From: Prevotellaceae bacterium
Lineage (GTDB): Bacteria; Bacteroidota; Bacteroidia; Bacteroidales; UBA932
DNA length: 8,422 nucleotides
NCBI GenBank assembly: GCA_031284065.1
Contig: JAITAP010000132.1
Coordinates: forward strand, 1-8,422
Direction of reading: 5' to 3'
Part shown: positions 6,062 to 8,422 of the stretch, in pieces
How the letters are laid out: each line of letters starts with the position of its first letter
Numbering within the stretch: position 1 is the first letter of the stretch
Position numbers and translations under genes: made by a program
Notes under the pieces: model-generated
The model's database searches: none
Told to the model about the DNA's origin: nothing
The model's input: only the letters and a program-made list of their open reading frames with translations

Positions 6062-7687
6062 CTACTTTTGGGTCATGTACAGGTAGCGCTTGATTTTGAG
6101 GGTTGAAGTTTTTTCAAAATCCGACGGGAGGGCTACCACTACGGATATTTGCGAAAAGCGGTTTACCTGAGAGTTGACGTAAGCTTTCAGCTCGGCCTTC
6201 AGCTGCTCCACGTAGTATTCGGCTTCCGTGCACAGCTCGCGCAGCTTCTGCTCAAGCTCTTCGGGGTTGAAGCGTACCATAGCTATCAGCCGCCCTTTTT
6301 GCTCCACCACCAGCGAATCGCGTACATACCTGAAGTTGTTGATGACCGATTCTATTTCTTCGGGGTAAATATTTTCGCCGCTTGCGCCCAGAATCATATT
6401 CTTCAGGCGACCTTTGATGTAGAGGTTTCCCTCGCTGTCAAACGCGCCCAAGTCGCCGGTTTTGAACCAGCCGTCGCTGCTGAAAACCTCAGAGGTGAGC
6501 GTCTGGTCTTTGTAGTACCCCGCCATAACGTTGGGCCCTTTGACCCATATTTCGCCCTCTTTGGCTTTGCTGCTCAGCTTGTGCAGCTTCATTGTTACGC
6601 CGTTCAGCACCGGTCCGGTGGACTGGTGCCTCACCCTGTCGGGAGTTGCGCCGGCAATGAGCGGGGCGGTTTCGGTAAGCCCGTAGCCAATGGCGTACGG
6701 AAAAACCTTGCCCTCTATCAGGAATTTTTCCACAATAGGGTCAAGCTTGGCGCCGCCAATGCCAAAAAACTTGAGCCTGCCGCCAAAGGTTTGGTAGAGC
6801 GTGCGGGCAGCCTTGCGGTGCATGAGCTTACGCAGCGGCGGAATGGAGTATAAAATGCGCATCACCTTGTTGGCTTTGAGCTGCGGCAGTATTTTTCCCC
6901 TGAATATTTTTTCGATAATCATGGGTACGGTGAGCATGTAGGTAGGGCGTATTTTTTCTACCGCAGGGAGCAGCACGCTTGGCGTAGGCGCTTTGTCGAG
7001 GTAGTACACCGACGCTCCGCAGAGCAGCGGTGTGAGCAGCCCGAGGCTGTTTTCGTAAGTGTGCGGCAGCGGCAGCAGCGACAGGAAAACGTCTTCCTCG
7101 TTTACCGGCTGCAAGTTGTGCACCATTTCGAGCTGCGAGATAAGGTTGCGGTGCGTCAGCATCACGCCTTTGTTCTTGCCGGTTGTCCCCGATGTGTAGA
7201 TGATGGCTGCCAAATCGCCCGGCTTTACGGTGTGCGGCTCGGGAGTAGCCGTGCACGGCGCTGCGCTCGACCGGTACACGGTGAGCGTATCCAGCAGAAT
7301 GTGCGTGGCAACGCTGGGAATATTTATCTCGTCGAGCTTAGAGCACAGGCGCTTTGAAGCGAATATCGCCTTGCTGTCGGAGTGGTTGAGCACGTTTTCG
7401 ATTTCAACTTTCGAAAAGTCGGGCAGCAGCGGCACTACTACAGCACCCATAGCGGTAATTGCCATGTACGCCGCGCCCCAGTTGGGCATGTTATGACCTA
7501 AAATAGCAACCTTGTCGCCGGGTTTGATAGAAAAAGAGGAGAGCTGCCGCTGAATTTCGCCAACTTTCTCGCCCAACTCTGCGTAGGTAATGGGTTGGCC
7601 GTCAACAAAAGAAAAACAGCGACGGTCGCCATACTTCTTTACGCTTTGTTGCAGCATTTGCTGCAACGTTTGCGGGTTATACTGCAT
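6062..7687 (-). CDS. AMP-forming long-chain acyl-CoA synthetase (AMP-binding enzyme)
   Basis: Member of the ANL adenylate-forming superfamily, most like long-chain fatty-acid-CoA ligases: ATP, fatty acid and CoA give acyl-CoA, AMP and PPi. Of 541 residues, the large N-terminal domain spans about 1-420 with the P-loop-like motif YTSGTTGKNKGVMLTH (164-179), LPLPHTYE (205-212) and YGLTET (335-340). The hinge region follows, with GWFKTGD (406-412) and IKGRLKNMILGASGENIYPEE (424-444). The C-terminal lid ends with KTSTLKIKRY (526-535), where K531 is the probable catalytic lysine. There is no signal peptide or transmembrane helix, so it is probably cytosolic or peripheral on the membrane. Chain-length preference cannot be read from the sequence. 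The ATG at 7685-7687 has no clear Shine-Dalgarno. The gene stands alone: the palindromic element follows it and a divergent promoter region precedes it. It resembles fadD but may be one of several paralogues, so no symbol is given. Confidence 0.93.
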   Translation of the reverse strand: MQYNPQTLQQMLQQSVKKYGDRRCFSFVDGQPITYAELGEKVGEIQRQLSSFSIKPGDKVAILGHNMPNWGAAYMAITAMGAVVVPLLPDFSKVEIENVLNHSDSKAIFASKRLCSKLDEINIPSVATHILLDTLTVYRSSAAPCTATPEPHTVKPGDLAAIIYTSGTTGKNKGVMLTHRNLISQLEMVHNLQPVNEEDVFLSLLPLPHTYENSLGLLTPLLCGASVYYLDKAPTPSVLLPAVEKIRPTYMLTVPMIIEKIFRGKILPQLKANKVMRILYSIPPLRKLMHRKAARTLYQTFGGRLKFFGIGGAKLDPIVEKFLIEGKVFPYAIGYGLTETAPLIAGATPDRVRHQSTGPVLNGVTMKLHKLSSKAKEGEIWVKGPNVMAGYYKDQTLTSEVFSSDGWFKTGDLGAFDSEGNLYIKGRLKNMILGASGENIYPEEIESVINNFRYVRDSLVVEQKGRLIAMVRFNPEELEQKLRELCTEAEYYVEQLKAELKAYVNSQVNRFSQISVVVALPSDFEKTSTLKIKRYLYMTQK

Positions 7688-7760
7688 GAATTATACTTTA
7701 TGTTTACACAATTTGCGCCGGACGTTCACTAACATCGGTGCAGTCAATAATTTTGCGGCA

Positions 7761-7768
7761 CAAAGGTA
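7761..7768 (-). promoter_or_regulatory. Candidate Bacteroidetes -7 promoter element for the acyl-CoA synthetase gene
   Basis: Reads TACCTTTG on the minus strand, an exact match to TAnnTTTG, and is followed by TGCCGC and an A/T-rich leader, about 73 nt ahead of the ATG. The closest upstream TTG is 14 nt away rather than about 20, so the -33 element is weak. Confidence 0.5.
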
Positions 7769-8065
7769 AGGCGATAGCCGTGCAATTGGTACTACTATTC
7801 CGTTAAAGATAGTTACGGTAAAAAGTGAATACTTCGCAAAGGCAGCTACCTCATCGCTGTTTGCGCGTACCGCAATAGTAGCGGGGCTTCGCTTGAAGCG
7901 CGGATATTTGCTGCAAACTTCTCAAAAGCAAGGTCAAAAAACAAGCTAAAAAGGATGGAGCTTGTAGAGGCATCCTAAACATCGCGAAAAATTATGCAAG
8001 TAGCAATCCGAACGCCGTACGGTAAACCGAAACTCCCTGTGTTTTTGATTTTTATTCTCACGCGC

Positions 8066-8096
8066 TTGGAAAATCGAGGTTTTTCATGTAATTTTG
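8066..8096 (+). promoter_or_regulatory. Candidate Bacteroidetes -33/-7 promoter for glf
   Basis: TTG (8066-8068) and TAATTTTG (8089-8096) are separated by 20 nt, close to the spacing described for Bacteroides sigma-ABfr promoters. It is the best complete promoter match in the window. It would give a leader of about 130 nt before the glf ATG. Confidence 0.5.
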
Positions 8097-8142
8097 TCGT
8101 CAGCTTTGGGTAATTACAGCGTAGAATTTATGTGTAAAGTAT

Positions 8143-8173
8143 GCTTAGCTTTGATTACCAAAACCTTCTAAGC
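8143..8173 (+). promoter_or_regulatory. Second -7-like box inside an interrupted inverted repeat, glf leader
   Basis: TAGCTTTG (8146-8153) matches TAnnTTTG but has no -33 partner. It overlaps an inverted repeat: GCTTAG (8143-8148) pairs with CTAAGC (8168-8173), and inside it TTTG (8150-8153) pairs with CAAA (8159-8162). It could be a second promoter, an operator or a leader hairpin; the sequence cannot decide. Confidence 0.3.
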
Positions 8174-8230
8174 GCGACCAATGCTTAATATTGCAGATGA
8201 GCGTTAATGATATGAAATTACAAAAGGTAG

Positions 8231-8422
8231 ATGAATAAAAAATATGATTATCTAATAGTCGGCGCCGGACTTTACGGAGCAACCTTCGCCTGCAAAGCCC
8301 GTCAGCAAGGAAAAAAATGTTTGGTAATAGACAAACGGCCGCATTTGGGAGGTAATATCTACTGCGAAAACGTGGAAGGAATAAATGTGCATAAGTACGG
8401 AGCGCATATTTTTCATACTTCC
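8231..8422 (+). CDS. glf: UDP-galactopyranose mutase (partial, 5' end only)
   Basis: Glf is a flavoenzyme that interconverts UDP-galactopyranose and UDP-galactofuranose, supplying galactofuranose for surface polysaccharides. The 64 visible residues hold the FAD dinucleotide-binding loop, VGAGLYGATFA (10-20, GxGxxG at 11-16), then strand 2 ending in D34 (LVIDKRPH). These are followed by LGGNIYCENVEGINVHKYG (39-57) and AHIFHTS (58-64), a segment highly characteristic of bacterial Glf. The start is ATG 8231 with AAAGG a few bases upstream; residue 1 fits the usual N-terminus (MxKKYDYLIVGAG). It is the only plus-strand gene here. Its visible part is about 42% GC (80 of 192 by hand count), lower than neighbouring genes, which is common for polysaccharide genes. 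The rest of the protein lies beyond the right edge. Confidence 0.95.
   Translation, partial: MNKKYDYLIVGAGLYGATFACKARQQGKKCLVIDKRPHLGGNIYCENVEGINVHKYGAHIFHTS

Larger units (their letters stand above)
7688..8230. other. Divergent intergenic region between the acyl-CoA synthetase gene and glf
   Basis: This 543-bp region has no protein-like frame on either strand. It holds a candidate promoter for the acyl-CoA synthetase (7761-7768, minus strand), two candidate -7 boxes for glf (8089-8096 and 8146-8153), a small hairpin GCTTC-GCTT-GAAGC (7886-7899), an 8-bp palindrome CCGTACGG (8015-8022), and an interrupted inverted repeat (8143-8173). Nothing resembles a tRNA or a known riboswitch. Confidence 0.6.

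Noticed and set aside
8212..8238. Eight-codon leader peptide overlapping the glf start (ATGAAATTACAA...TAA)
   Set aside because: It is very short, has no ribosome-binding site of its own and no amino-acid bias suggesting attenuation; its overlap with the glf ATG could be chance.

Overview
The window looks like chromosomal DNA from a member of the Bacteroidota (Bacteroidetes). Three observations support this. Several gene starts are preceded by the Bacteroidetes-type -7 promoter element TAnnTTTG rather than a -10/-35 pair. LemA is a lipoprotein followed directly by a TPM-domain gene. The MutS2 N-terminus (IYPATFEAKLGFDAIR) matches the form usual in that phylum. Shine-Dalgarno sequences are weak or absent at most starts. 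Coding GC is moderate to high (roughly 50-60%, with patches above 70% inside mutS2), and intergenic DNA is more AT-rich. This assignment is inference; no database search was possible.

Layout from left to right. Bases 1-1286 (minus strand) hold two consecutive shikimate-pathway genes: aroB (3-dehydroquinate synthase), then 27 nt downstream the 5' part of a type I 3-dehydroquinate dehydratase (aroD) that runs off the left edge. They catalyse consecutive steps (DAHP to dehydroquinate to dehydroshikimate). Bases 1464-2814 (minus) hold a tightly coupled pair, lemA then a TPM/YgcG-family membrane protein with a glycine-rich tail. A gene-free stretch of about 520 bp follows (2815-3332). Bases 3333 to about 5864 (minus) hold mutS2, an ATPase-Smr nuclease of the MutS family. 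Between mutS2 and the next gene lies an elaborate palindromic repeat element (about 5911-6061). Bases 6062-7687 (minus) hold an AMP-forming long-chain acyl-CoA synthetase. A divergent 543-bp intergenic region leads to glf (UDP-galactopyranose mutase), which starts at 8231 on the plus strand and runs off the right edge.

Apart from the two operons (aroB-aroD and lemA-tpm) the genes are functionally unrelated housekeeping or envelope genes. I see no defence system, transposase, CRISPR array, rRNA or tRNA. The points most worth a second look are the nested inverted-repeat element after the acyl-CoA synthetase gene, a possible relic of the same family at 3161-3209, and the absence of any ATG, GTG or TTG start at the conserved N-terminus of mutS2, whose upstream flank abuts that repeat element. 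I do not see a convincing new multi-gene system.
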